Source of the DNA: Candidatus Glassbacteria bacterium
GTDB taxonomy: Bacteria; Gemmatimonadota; Glassbacteria; GWA2-58-10
Assembly: GCA_019456185.1 (NCBI GenBank)
Contig: VRUH01000016.1
Span: forward strand, 33,134 to 70,529
Direction of reading: 5' to 3'
Length of the DNA stretch: 37,396 bases
The position numbers and the translations under genes were made by a program. Shown here piece after piece: positions 1 to 9,324 of this stretch (its first letter is position 1; every line of letters begins with the position of its first letter). The notes under the pieces were generated by a model, which saw nothing but the letters and a program-made list of their open reading frames with translations, was not told the origin of the DNA and did no database searches.

Positions 1-2577
1 GTTGACGGCGTAACTGTCCGCAACTACACCGCCGACCCGTTCCGCACCGGTACTTTCTGGGTCTGGACGAGCGAGGACGGCCAGTTGAGTGAAGATACCA
101 CCCCGATGGAGTTTTCCACCAGCTCGGTGGAGCAGGTGGATATTATTACCGGTGGCTTCCAGGCCGAATACGGTAACGCCCAGAGCGGTATCATCAATAT
201 CGTGACCAAGGAAGGCGGGCCGGACCTCAGGGGTAATATGCGCTGGACAACCGACGAGGTTAATCCGCGCACCTCCGATTACGGCTACAACCAGTTGAAT
301 ACCAGTGTTGGCGGCCCGGTGCCGCTAATCTCTAACTTCCACTTCCATCTTTCAGGTGAACTGCAGGGAATGGAAGACCTGAGTCCCACTCACGCCGACG
401 AGGGTTTCCGCGGCGTTAACCAGGAATTTGTCGACCGGCTGAACTGGGCGGTGCGTAACGATCAACAAGTTTACGGTGATCCCGAGTGGTGGATAAACGC
501 GGGATATGACGAGGCTCGTCCGGCATTCACTCTCGAGGAGATGCAGTTCGCCCGCGAGGTCTGGGCCGAGAGGATGGGCGAGGAGTTTTTCTCCGGCCAT
601 CCGTGGGTTTCACAGGGACTCTACAATCCCACTAACCCGGTGCGGATTCCGGATAACTGGCAGGACCGGATGCTCTTCAGCGGCAAGCTGACATATTCGC
701 CGGTCCGCGGTCTGAAACTGTTGCTGACTGAAAACTTTTCGCGCACTCAGCGCCAGTGGCCCTCTGAAAGCGATCCGTACTGGCGCCAGGGCTGGGTGAC
801 TCCGGATATGCTGGGAAACCGCATGTGGTCCACCCTCAAGGGCGACATTATTTCCGGTCCCGACACTTTCGCTTACGTCCCGATCGGGCTCGGCCGCCGC
901 ACGCGCACCGCCACGTTCATGGGCGGAGTGAACTGGGATTTCTACCAGAGCTCGGAGCGCAGCGCCTCGGTGCAGGTGCGCTACATGGACATGAGGACCC
1001 AGGATATCAACACCTCGAACATCAAGGAGAACTGGCAGCGCGACCCCCAGTTCCTCTCTTTCAACCTCCACGACATCCCGTTCATGGTCGAGACGTACCC
1101 GGGCAGGGACCACATAGCCAACCCCGAGGACGCGGCATGGTACTATACCGACGGTACGGGAGTCTGGAACCGCGAGCACATGTACTGGACGCCGTTCGGT
1201 TACTCCGACGAGTCGCAGCTCTATTACCTGAATTACAGGTACCTGCGGGAAGAGCAGCAGAACCTGAAACTGGATTTCGAGTTCCAGATCGACCGTTATA
1301 ACCGGATGAAGTTTGGTTTTCAGGGAATAATCTTCGACAACAACATGTTCCAGGTCCGCCAGTCGCCCAGGCGGTTGGACAATGAGTTCGACTACAGGCC
1401 GCGCATTATGGCCCTTTATGTGCAGAACCGTACGGACCTCGGCGACTTCGTGTTCGACTACGGACTGCGCTGGGATCAGTTCCAGCCGCGCGACAACTGG
1501 GCTTTCCGCAACAACGACCAGTACGGCGAACGTTACTTCCCCGAGAACCAGAGCGAGATTTCGCCCCGGTTCAACGTGGCGTTCCCGGTTACCGACAAGG
1601 CCCAGTTCCGCTTCAGCTACGGTGTGTTCACCCAGCTGCCCAGCTTCGCCTACATCTTCAGCGGGTCCAATCCCGGCGGACTGGGTTACTCCAGGACGGA
1701 CGCTTTCGAGGCTGGAACGAGTTACCTGCTCTCCGACGACATGGTCGTGGATATAACCGGCTATTACCGCGATGCTGACGGCAACGTGTCTCAGGGCTCG
1801 TTCTTCCGCGACTATACCCAGGAAGTCACCAACCGCTGGGTGCGCGGTATCCAGGGAGCCTGGACAAACAGCGACCGCAGCAACATCAAGGGATTCGACG
1901 CCACGCTGCGCAAGCGTTTCAGCAACAACTACTCGCTGAACCTGATCTACACCATGCAGTTCTCCAGGACAAGCGGGTCGAGCTACCAGGCGTCCACGGA
2001 CGACGAGCTGCGGCCCTCCCGCGAGGACAGGACTCACCAGCTGTCGGCTCATTTCAGCTATATGACCAACGACGACGTGTTCGCCGGGACCTGGGCCAAC
2101 AAGGTGTTCAAGAATCTCAGGGCTTACCTGCTGCCGAGCGTGTCGAGCGGCAAGCCCACCGGTGTCTATGTTCCCTATAGACCTATAAGCGGCGGGAGCC
2201 TCAACCGCCTGCGCGGACGCTGGGATTACAACATCGACCTCAGGCTCAACAAGGAATTCAACCTTGCGGGCAGGAACAGGATCAGCGTGTTCACGGAGAT
2301 CTACAACCTGACCAACCGCAAGCTGCCGCAGCGGTATCCCAGCGGTTATTCTTTCCAGGGTTACCGGTACGTGACCGGTGGTGTGGTATACGAGTGGGAC
2401 ACTGCTCCGACCAACGCGAAATTTCTGTTCACTCGTGATTTCGACGGGGACGGTGTGCTCACCATCGATGAAGCGGCCAGGGGAGCAATTGCCGACGCCT
2501 TCGCCAGGGGAACCGACAACTGGAGGAGCTGGGGCAGGGCGCGCCAGATCAGGAGCGGTATCGAGTTCAGTTTCTGA
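1..2577 (+). CDS. TonB-dependent outer-membrane receptor (5' truncated by window edge)
   Basis: This reading frame is open from base 1, so the gene begins upstream of the window; 858 codons are visible. The first ~70 residues look like the end of a plug domain (VDIITGGFQAEYGNAQSG, then NIVTKEGG). The rest is rich in aromatic, alternating beta-strand segments and ends in FSF with a terminal Phe, as expected for a 22-strand TonB-dependent barrel. The family imports large or scarce substrates across the outer membrane using TonB energy; the substrate here cannot be read. Just before the last strand there is a textbook EF-hand loop, DFDGDGVLTIDE (2437-2472), probably in a surface loop. The gene is followed after 58 bp by the secreted protein and then the PorV-type barrel on the same strand, so the three are likely one operon. 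No SusD partner was seen. Confidence 0.9.
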   Translation, partial: VDGVTVRNYTADPFRTGTFWVWTSEDGQLSEDTTPMEFSTSSVEQVDIITGGFQAEYGNAQSGIINIVTKEGGPDLRGNMRWTTDEVNPRTSDYGYNQLNTSVGGPVPLISNFHFHLSGELQGMEDLSPTHADEGFRGVNQEFVDRLNWAVRNDQQVYGDPEWWINAGYDEARPAFTLEEMQFAREVWAERMGEEFFSGHPWVSQGLYNPTNPVRIPDNWQDRMLFSGKLTYSPVRGLKLLLTENFSRTQRQWPSESDPYWRQGWVTPDMLGNRMWSTLKGDIISGPDTFAYVPIGLGRRTRTATFMGGVNWDFYQSSERSASVQVRYMDMRTQDINTSNIKENWQRDPQFLSFNLHDIPFMVETYPGRDHIANPEDAAWYYTDGTGVWNREHMYWTPFGYSDESQLYYLNYRYLREEQQNLKLDFEFQIDRYNRMKFGFQGIIFDNNMFQVRQSPRRLDNEFDYRPRIMALYVQNRTDLGDFVFDYGLRWDQFQPRDNWAFRNNDQYGERYFPENQSEISPRFNVAFPVTDKAQFRFSYGVFTQLPSFAYIFSGSNPGGLGYSRTDAFEAGTSYLLSDDMVVDITGYYRDADGNVSQGSFFRDYTQEVTNRWVRGIQGAWTNSDRSNIKGFDATLRKRFSNNYSLNLIYTMQFSRTSGSSYQASTDDELRPSREDRTHQLSAHFSYMTNDDVFAGTWANKVFKNLRAYLLPSVSSGKPTGVYVPYRPISGGSLNRLRGRWDYNIDLRLNKEFNLAGRNRISVFTEIYNLTNRKLPQRYPSGYSFQGYRYVTGGVVYEWDTAPTNAKFLFTRDFDGDGVLTIDEAARGAIADAFARGTDNWRSWGRARQIRSGIEFSF

Positions 2578-2635
2578 TCCTGACTCGGACAATTGTACAA
2601 CTGTACGTCTCTTTTGAATCGACGGGAGAAAGATT

Positions 2636-5600
2636 ATGTTGAAAACCAGCAGAATATTTTTCACCCTGGCCGCTGTTGCCCTGGTGCTGGGTCTGGCCAC
2701 CGATGGCCTGGCTCTGCAGAGCAGGGACAGAATATCTCAGGGCAACAACTTCGGCTTACACATGAGGCTCGGCTCGACAGTTTTCGCGGGCACGAGTGAA
2801 TATCCTCGCGGGTCGGGGAATATCATCCCGACTTTCGAGGGTGGATGGGGACACTTCCTGGCCGTAGCCAGGGATATCGACGGCGATGGTTACGCCGAAG
2901 ATACCCTCTATGGCCGCAGCCGCGGTCGTACCGTTGGCGGCCGGCGGGGTACCCTGGAATCCATGGACCTCGTATTGGAAGGTGTCGCCGCCGGCCACCG
3001 CATGGACCAGTGGATGAGTCGTGTCGAGAACAACGAGGTCTGGAGTTCCCTGGACCCCGACAACCTCGCCCGCTGGCCGGCCGAGTTCCGTGACGGGCAT
3101 TCCGCAGGCGGCGAGCCGATCATGTTCGGACGCGAGACGATGGGCGCCATGCATTCGGATGCCTGGAACATCAGTTACCACCGCTCGGTCCCGCCCACCG
3201 GCGTGTCGCTGGAATACCAGTTCTATTTCCTGGATTTCGGCGAGAGCAACGACCTCGCTTTCGGGCACCTGTTCATCCGCAACATGAGCGAATACCTCAA
3301 GTACAATAACAACTCAGATTTCGTCGCTCAGGTGGCGAGTACTCCCGACGGACAGGTCTGGGACAGCTTCGCGCTGATGTATGTCGAAAACTATTTCGGC
3401 ATCGGCTTCAGCACGGTGAGCATGGATGAAGGCTGGGCCTTCCATCCCGCCCGCGTGATCAAGTGCATGGTTGACCAGAACGGTCTGGAGAGCGGGTTCA
3501 CCAATGGCGGTATGGCTTTCATTATCGGCTACACTCCGCTGAAGAACATGGAGTTCAATGGTGATACCACCTACCTGTCCAATACCACCAACTTCCGCTG
3601 GAGCGCCGATTTCGGTATCTCGACGGCACAGGACATGGGCACGCGCTCGGACCCCGGCCATACTTTCCGCTGGGCCACCTGCCTGCAGCCCGACGGGAGC
3701 GAGCGGGACATCTCCGACTTTTACGGCGACGAGATCAGCCCTTACACCGGCCGCCGGCTTTCCGGCAACCCCGGTGTGATCGTGCCCTCCGACGACCGCT
3801 ACAACCAGTGGTTGTGGGGCCGCCAGGGCCGGATCAATTACCACGCCTGGAGCGGACTGCACCAGTTCGGCCCGCGGGATACGACCTTCACCGATTTCGC
3901 GATCATGGCCGCTTATCCGACCAACCCGCCGCTGGTGATGTTGCCTAACGACATCGCCAACATCGACGATCCGAACATGCAGGTCCAGCTCGTTCCCCTG
4001 GAGAGGATGCAGGACGTGGCCCAGATCGTTTACGGCGGCGCCTACATCCTGCCGCAGACGCCGATTCCGCCCCCGATGACAGTCGTGCCGGGCGACCGCC
4101 AGGTGACTATCACCTGGAGCAACGTCAACCTCAACACTCCGGATCAGTATTACTACTTCATCCAGGAAAATCCTGAAGTCGATCCCAACGGTGTATACCG
4201 CGAGTACGATTTCGAGGGCTTCCGGCTCTACCGCAGCTACGTGGGACCCAGCGACGCCCATGCGGAGATGCTCTGGGAGGGTTCGATCGGCGGCGGTAAC
4301 CTCGGTTTCAGCTACCTCGACACCAGTGAGAAAGACGATCCTTACTACCGGCTGCGTAACGGAATTAAGGTCTGGTACGCGCTGGTGCCGTTCGACCGGA
4401 ACAACGATCCGGCTACGGGCGAATCGTTCAGCCTGCCCGATCCGGATCAGTCCAAGACCTGGAACAGGACGTTCCCGCCCAATTACTTCACGGTCCGGCC
4501 CCGTTCCGACGCGAGCAACTTCAGGCCCGCCGAGGTCAAGAGCTTCAGCTACAACGGCAGCGGCGGCAGCGTTACCGCCAGCGATTTGCCGGAAGTGACA
4601 CTGACCGGCGCGGACGGTGTGCTGACCCAGGCCCCGGTTTACCTGACGCCCAAGCTTACTGATGTCGTTGTGGTTCCGGTGCTTGACGAGAAAATGACCT
4701 CAGACTTTACGACTTTTCTGGCGATCACCGATATGGGACCGAACGGCGAGAGGGCTGGAAGAAGAACCGCGGCGCTGGTCGATGAATCGGGAAATCTGGC
4801 TTCCGGGGAGAAGCAGTTCATCGTCCGCCACTACGGCGACTGGAGTGACGGTAAAGTATCGTTTGCCGGTGACATGAGTGCAGATGGAGCCACCTACGAG
4901 GTGCAAGGCACGTTCGACTCCCGTTACAGACGGGGCGCGGGCACGTTCCAAGTCCAGCTGGATGTGAGCGGCGCCTCCGGTTCCGACATCCAGATAATGG
5001 GCGGAACATGGGGTTTCGACACAAGAGGAACGGTCTATAATACCAACGGTACCTGGCACGCCTTTACCCGCACCGGCCGCTACGAGATATCGTTGCAGGC
5101 CTCCGGCAGCAGCGTCTCGGTCAGCTCGGTTAACGAGACTGTCCGTGGAGCTTCCCTGGGGTTCACCCCGTATCTGGACGAGGAAGGCTGGGGCTTCGTA
5201 CCCACGGATCTTTCACCTCGTGATATTACTCAGGATATGGGAGCAACTTATCCCGGTTACAAGAACGTGGAGCCGCCCCAGTCGACACGTTCACTGTTGC
5301 TGGTGCAGTCAGTGGATACGGATGGCGTAGAGGAAATCAATCTCTATGTGGGTGGTGTATTCTTGAACTTCTCGAGTATCACCGCGGTGCCGAGCGGCGC
5401 GATGACGTTAATCACCGCATACGGTGACTGGAACGACGACGACGACGAGTTCACCCAGCAGCCCGGTCCAGCTTTCCTGGGCGACAAGTGGAAGATCGAG
5501 GTCAAGGGCAGCACCATGAATCTCGAGGATATCGAGCTGTCGAAGATCCGGGTTGTGCCGAACCCCTATATCGCCACTTCGATGCTCGACCAGTCGGGCG

Positions 5601-5914
5601 GCAACCGCAGGATCGATTTCGTCAACCTGCCTGACCGCTGCACGATTCGGATCTACTCGCTGGGCGGCAACCTGGTCAACGTGCTGAACCATATCGGTTC
5701 CGGCCGGACCGGTTGGGGCAACTTCACCGACCTGGATAACATCCAGCCGGACAACACCCCGCTGGTGTTCACAGGCTACGACAACCACTCGGGTACCGAG
5801 GCCTGGAACATGAAGAACCGTTTCGGGCAGACCGTAGCCAGCGGACTGTATTTTTACCACGTGACGGACGAACGGGGAGAAACGCACACGGGTAAGTTCT
5901 ACATCGTCAACTGA
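2636..5914 (+). CDS. Large secreted protein with type IX-like C-terminal sorting domain
   Basis: The protein has 1092 aa. An N-terminal Sec signal peptide (MLKTSRIFFTLAAVALVLGL) is followed by a calcium-loop-like DIDGDG motif near residue 83. A fibronectin-III-like stretch lies around residues 480-580 (begins PPPMTVVPGDRQVTITW). The C-terminal ~120 residues start at VVPNPY (about residue 973), contain a GGNLV strand and VASGLYFYHV, and end in GKFYIVN. That ending matches C-terminal domains that direct type IX secretion or surface anchoring in FCB bacteria. The central ~400 residues are not recognised; they are rich in W, Y, D and N and have no catalytic motif I can name. The start is the ATG behind a GGGAGAA site. 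It lies between a TonB receptor and a PorV-type barrel, so a cell-surface partner of the receptor is plausible but inferred. Confidence 0.82.
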   Translation: MLKTSRIFFTLAAVALVLGLATDGLALQSRDRISQGNNFGLHMRLGSTVFAGTSEYPRGSGNIIPTFEGGWGHFLAVARDIDGDGYAEDTLYGRSRGRTVGGRRGTLESMDLVLEGVAAGHRMDQWMSRVENNEVWSSLDPDNLARWPAEFRDGHSAGGEPIMFGRETMGAMHSDAWNISYHRSVPPTGVSLEYQFYFLDFGESNDLAFGHLFIRNMSEYLKYNNNSDFVAQVASTPDGQVWDSFALMYVENYFGIGFSTVSMDEGWAFHPARVIKCMVDQNGLESGFTNGGMAFIIGYTPLKNMEFNGDTTYLSNTTNFRWSADFGISTAQDMGTRSDPGHTFRWATCLQPDGSERDISDFYGDEISPYTGRRLSGNPGVIVPSDDRYNQWLWGRQGRINYHAWSGLHQFGPRDTTFTDFAIMAAYPTNPPLVMLPNDIANIDDPNMQVQLVPLERMQDVAQIVYGGAYILPQTPIPPPMTVVPGDRQVTITWSNVNLNTPDQYYYFIQENPEVDPNGVYREYDFEGFRLYRSYVGPSDAHAEMLWEGSIGGGNLGFSYLDTSEKDDPYYRLRNGIKVWYALVPFDRNNDPATGESFSLPDPDQSKTWNRTFPPNYFTVRPRSDASNFRPAEVKSFSYNGSGGSVTASDLPEVTLTGADGVLTQAPVYLTPKLTDVVVVPVLDEKMTSDFTTFLAITDMGPNGERAGRRTAALVDESGNLASGEKQFIVRHYGDWSDGKVSFAGDMSADGATYEVQGTFDSRYRRGAGTFQVQLDVSGASGSDIQIMGGTWGFDTRGTVYNTNGTWHAFTRTGRYEISLQASGSSVSVSSVNETVRGASLGFTPYLDEEGWGFVPTDLSPRDITQDMGATYPGYKNVEPPQSTRSLLLVQSVDTDGVEEINLYVGGVFLNFSSITAVPSGAMTLITAYGDWNDDDDEFTQQPGPAFLGDKWKIEVKGSTMNLEDIELSKIRVVPNPYIATSMLDQSGGNRRIDFVNLPDRCTIRIYSLGGNLVNVLNHIGSGRTGWGNFTDLDNIQPDNTPLVFTGYDNHSGTEAWNMKNRFGQTVASGLYFYHVTDERGETHTGKFYIVN

Positions 5915-5982
5915 TGCAGACGCGGTGTGACATGCTTACTCGGAAATTGTTCCTCCCATTCAAGAGTATATGGAGGTTAGTT

Positions 5983-7194
5983 ATGTTGAGAAAGATGGCA
6001 TTAAGAGCCATAACGACCGCTGGCGTACTCCTCGCGTTCGTCGCCTTGCCTCTGCTGGGACAGGGTATCGAGCGTAAGGAATACACCGGTCTGGACAAGT
6101 ATCCCACGCAGGGACGCCAGGACGCCAGCAGTTCGGTGGGTGTCCGTGCTGCGGAGTTCCTGACCATCCCGGTCGGGGCGCGCGGAATCGGTATGGGCGG
6201 CGCCTGCTCGGCTGTGCTTGACGACATTTCCGCAATCTGGTGGAACCCGGCCGGCCTGGGCCTGATGGACCAGCGCGAGGTGATGCTGACGGTTGTGGAC
6301 TACACCTTGGACCTGTCCTACAGCTATGCCGCCTTCGCAACGCCGATCGCCGACAACGTGATGACCATCGGCGTGTTCGCCGGCTATCTGGATGTTCCTG
6401 ATGAGGAAATCACAACCATTACCAACCCCAACGGGACGGGTAGTTTCTACAACGCGTTCGATTTCCAGATGGGCGTCAGCTTTGCTTACAACCTGTCGGA
6501 CCGGTTCGTGGCCGGGATGAACGTTAAGTACATCCATCAGGACTTCTTCCAGAACATCGCCGGTAACGCGTTCGGCATCGACGCCGGTGCGATTTACCAC
6601 ACCGAGTTGGCCGACAGGGAAATCCGCTTCAGCTTCGCGATCCAGAACCTCGGCACCAACATCACCATGAAGGGTGAGACGCTGAGGATCGGTGTCGGGC
6701 CAGAGGCGCTTGGCGGCGGCGTGCCCGATGGATACGGGGACTATTCCACCGATCCCTTCGCAATAGCGACCCGTTCCGACCGCGATGCTTTCCGCGCGAC
6801 GCACACCTACCGTCTGCCGACCACGGTGAAAATCGCGCTGGCCTATAACCTCTACACCGGCGAGGCCGCCAACTGGCTGGCCAGCGCCGAGGTCTGGCGA
6901 AACAGCAACATCCCGATCAGCTACACCGTCGGCACGGAGCTGAACTACAATTTCACTCCGTTCCTCTCCGGTGCGTTCAGGACGGGCTGGATGATCCAGA
7001 CCGACGAGTTCACCGCCAGCCAGGACGCCCTGGGTTACGACTACCTGGGCGAGGACCCCACCTGGCGCGGACTGAGCTTCGGCGGCGGTATCAAGCAGAT
7101 CTTCGGCAGCAGGGCGGTCAGTTTCAACTACGCCTACCAGAACAAGGGCCGCCTGACCGCCGACAACTTCTTCAGCCTCCAGTTCGGGTTCTAA
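5983..7194 (+). CDS. PorV/PorQ-family outer-membrane barrel protein
   Basis: The protein has 403 aa from the ATG at 5983. This start is chosen because GGAGG sits 6 bp upstream and the product then begins with a clean signal peptide ending near LPLLGQ; the frame also opens earlier at 5914. After the signal, the family hallmark AAEFLTIPVGARGIGMGG, then DDISAIWWNPAGLG, is present. Alternating beta strands follow to a terminal FGF. PorV-type barrels (FadL-like fold) act in type IX secretion as the outer-membrane carrier of cargo with C-terminal sorting domains; many paralogues have unknown cargo. Its position directly after a protein with such a domain supports that pairing. The gene ends at a strong terminator. 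Confidence 0.88.
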   Translation: MLRKMALRAITTAGVLLAFVALPLLGQGIERKEYTGLDKYPTQGRQDASSSVGVRAAEFLTIPVGARGIGMGGACSAVLDDISAIWWNPAGLGLMDQREVMLTVVDYTLDLSYSYAAFATPIADNVMTIGVFAGYLDVPDEEITTITNPNGTGSFYNAFDFQMGVSFAYNLSDRFVAGMNVKYIHQDFFQNIAGNAFGIDAGAIYHTELADREIRFSFAIQNLGTNITMKGETLRIGVGPEALGGGVPDGYGDYSTDPFAIATRSDRDAFRATHTYRLPTTVKIALAYNLYTGEAANWLASAEVWRNSNIPISYTVGTELNYNFTPFLSGAFRTGWMIQTDEFTASQDALGYDYLGEDPTWRGLSFGGGIKQIFGSRAVSFNYAYQNKGRLTADNFFSLQFGF

Positions 7195-7227
7195 GTCCCG
7201 TTCTGATTCGAAGCGAAGAAGCGTAAT

Positions 7228-7268
7228 AAAAACCCCCGGTCTCGGACATCGAGACCGGGGGTTTTTCT
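7228..7268. terminator. Bidirectional intrinsic terminator
   Basis: A 12-bp perfect stem (CCCCCGGTCTCG at 7233-7244 with its complement at 7250-7261) encloses a 5-nt loop. A-tracts lie on the left and T-tracts on the right. It sits between the convergent PorV-type gene (+) and oxidoreductase gene (-), so it can stop transcription from both sides. Confidence 0.9.
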
Positions 7269-7291
7269 TGCTAGCTCTGTTGAGCTGAATT

Positions 7292-8326
7292 TTACTGCGG
7301 GATTTCCACCTCGCGCCTCGCCTCGGCAGCGCGGTAGATCGTGTCGATCAGCAGCCCCGTCCTGCGCGCCTCCTCGCCGCTGACCGCCGGATCGCGGCCG
7401 GTGCGCACAGCTTCGCAGAAATCGGCGATAATGGCTTCATGGCCGCTGGTGTCTGTCACGGCCGCGCCGCCCGCGCCGGCGCCGCTATGGATAGCCTCGG
7501 CGCTCCTCACTTCCGGCCGGTCAACACCCTCCACGTCCCAGCGTTCGATCTCGTCGTTGATTGTCAGCACCGATCCCCGCTCTGTGTGAATCTCGAGCCG
7601 GACAGGGTAGCCGGGGCTGGTAACCGTGCTGGCGACTATCGTGCCGATCATCCCGCCGGGCCAGACCAGAATCGCGGCCCCGTGGTCCTCGACCTCGATC
7701 CCCGTGTGCGCCAGCAAGCCGGTTACGGCCTGTACTCTGGCGGGAAGGCCGAAAAACCAGGTGATCGTGTCCACGTTGTGGCTGGCCTGCTGGATGAACG
7801 GCCCGCCCCCGTCGACAGCCCTGGTTCCGCGCCAGGCTCCGCTGTCGTAGTAATCCTGCCCGCGCAGGAATTTGACACTCAGGTCGGCAGCGTAGAGCTT
7901 GCCCAGCGCACCGCTGTCGAGCAGTTGTTTCATCGCGATATTGGCCGGACTCATCCTCCGCTGGAAGGCCACGCCCAGCCGGACCCCTGCCCGGCGGCAG
8001 GCGGCGATCATCCCGTCCATCTTATCCAGGGTCACATCCAGCGGTTTCTCGGTCAGTACGTGCTTGCCCAGCGCGGCTGCGGCCAGCGTGTCGCGGTGAT
8101 GGAGGCCGTTGGGCGTGGCGAGCATCACGGCGTCGTAGCCGGTTTCCAGCGCCTCCAGGCTGTCCGCCGACTCCCCGAGGGAGTGCTCGGCTGCGTATTC
8201 GGCCGCCCGGCCCGCATCGCGGCTGACCACGCCGACGATTTCAGCCTGGGCAACTTTCGAGGTGGCGGCAACATAGGTGCCCGCGATATTGCCTGTGCCG
8301 ACCAGAACGAATTTTACGGGTTCCAT
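7292..8326 (-). CDS. Gfo/Idh/MocA-family NAD(P)-dependent oxidoreductase
   Basis: The protein has 344 aa. The N-terminal Rossmann fold has a VGTGNIAG dinucleotide loop (residues 8-15), followed by the family's EKP motif with Lys94 and a C-terminal alpha/beta domain carrying GGPFIQQASHNVD, where the family's metal-free catalytic Asp/His region lies. The family oxidises or reduces sugars, inositols and related polyols with NAD(P). There is no signal peptide, so the protein is cytosolic. The start is set by AAGGAG 8 bp upstream of the ATG. It is the last gene of a minus-strand series and follows the TIM-barrel gene after 47 bp. The substrate cannot be deduced from sequence alone. Confidence 0.9.
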   Translation of the reverse strand: MEPVKFVLVGTGNIAGTYVAATSKVAQAEIVGVVSRDAGRAAEYAAEHSLGESADSLEALETGYDAVMLATPNGLHHRDTLAAAALGKHVLTEKPLDVTLDKMDGMIAACRRAGVRLGVAFQRRMSPANIAMKQLLDSGALGKLYAADLSVKFLRGQDYYDSGAWRGTRAVDGGGPFIQQASHNVDTITWFFGLPARVQAVTGLLAHTGIEVEDHGAAILVWPGGMIGTIVASTVTSPGYPVRLEIHTERGSVLTINDEIERWDVEGVDRPEVRSAEAIHSGAGAGGAAVTDTSGHEAIIADFCEAVRTGRDPAVSGEEARRTGLLIDTIYRAAEARREVEIPQ

Positions 8327-8373
8327 CCACGAGACTCCTTAGCAGTTGGCTTGGAAAAATGAAAAAAGCGGAT

Positions 8374-9243
8374 TCAGACCAGGGACACGCGTTCTTTTGC
8401 CGCCGCGGCTGCCGCATCGATCGTGTAGCGGACGTTCAGCACGGGCTGATCGTCGTACTTGGGAAACATGCCGACCACCACGCAGTCGGTGGGCTTGATC
8501 CTGGCGAACGCCCACTTGAACATGTCGGCCACTTCCTGCTGGGAATCCGCCTTGCGGCTGCAGGCAAGGATCTTGTAAGCCAGGCACATGCGGGGGGTCT
8601 GCTGGATAAATTTACAGATCCGCGGCGGGTCGTCGGGAAGGAACTCCTCCTCCTCGAATTTGCCGGTCACCACCGCGCTTTCGCGGGGATTGCGGGCGAG
8701 ATTGTAAAAGGGAGTCATATAAAAATCCAGGTCCCAGTCTTTGCTCTCCACGTAATCGAATATCTCCGGAATATGGGCCGCCATCCCCACCTGCACACCG
8801 GTGTCCCGCATGGTTTTGAGGTAATCCCGCACGTAGTCGATCCGTCCCTCGCGCCAGTACTTGTCAGTCTCGGTGCCGTGGAAATAGATCCCCTGCGCTC
8901 CGAAAGCGGCGATCATTTTGATGTTATGATGAATGTCGCTCATCTCGCTGGCGGTCTGGGCGATAAACTGGATATCCTCGCCCCGACGGCGCATCAGCTC
9001 CAGGCAGTGAAAGATGCGGTGGTAGTCGCCACGGCCCTGGAAAGTGTTGATCCCGGCCCCTTTGCAGCGGATCAGGGTTTCCACGATGCGCTCAGGGGTG
9101 AAATACTGCTCCATCTCCCGGTTCATGTCCTCAGAATAATGGCTGTTCCAGACAAACGGATTTCCACCCACAATCAACCGGGTCACCCGGTGCGGGCCGA
9201 ACTGCACCGTGGGCAGCCTGTCGGTTTGCTTGTTATCGCTCAT
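8374..9243 (-). CDS. Predicted TIM-barrel protein, aldo/keto-reductase-like, function unknown
   Basis: The protein has 289 aa and no signal peptide. The opening VTRLIVGGNPF and the alternating strand-helix pattern (GINTFQGRGDYH, IQFIAQTASE, AQGIYFHG, VQVGMAAHIPE, DLDFYMTPFYN) suggest an eight-fold barrel of the aldo/keto reductase or sugar-phosphate isomerase kind. I do not see the Asp-Tyr-Lys-His tetrad of true aldo/keto reductases in the expected places, so the reaction is left open. A GGAGA site lies about 9 bp before the ATG. It is followed after 47 bp by the Gfo/Idh/MocA gene, which suggests a shared role in handling a sugar derivative. The fold call is moderate and the function is unknown. 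Confidence 0.7.
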   Translation of the reverse strand: MSDNKQTDRLPTVQFGPHRVTRLIVGGNPFVWNSHYSEDMNREMEQYFTPERIVETLIRCKGAGINTFQGRGDYHRIFHCLELMRRRGEDIQFIAQTASEMSDIHHNIKMIAAFGAQGIYFHGTETDKYWREGRIDYVRDYLKTMRDTGVQVGMAAHIPEIFDYVESKDWDLDFYMTPFYNLARNPRESAVVTGKFEEEEFLPDDPPRICKFIQQTPRMCLAYKILACSRKADSQQEVADMFKWAFARIKPTDCVVVGMFPKYDDQPVLNVRYTIDAAAAAAKERVSLV

Positions 9244-9324
9244 GGCCTGTCGTCTCCATCCGGTCTCCGTGTATTTCCGGCCGTTCCGGCTGTTTCCCTG
9301 ATTGGAGCCGAGACTCCGGCAGTG

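Noticed and set aside
610-2700. Long open frame on the minus strand opposite the TonB receptor
   Set aside because: Its translation has no domain and mirrors the codon bias of the receptor; similar antisense frames occur at 12723-14849, 17435-18823 and 24647-26392 opposite clear genes.
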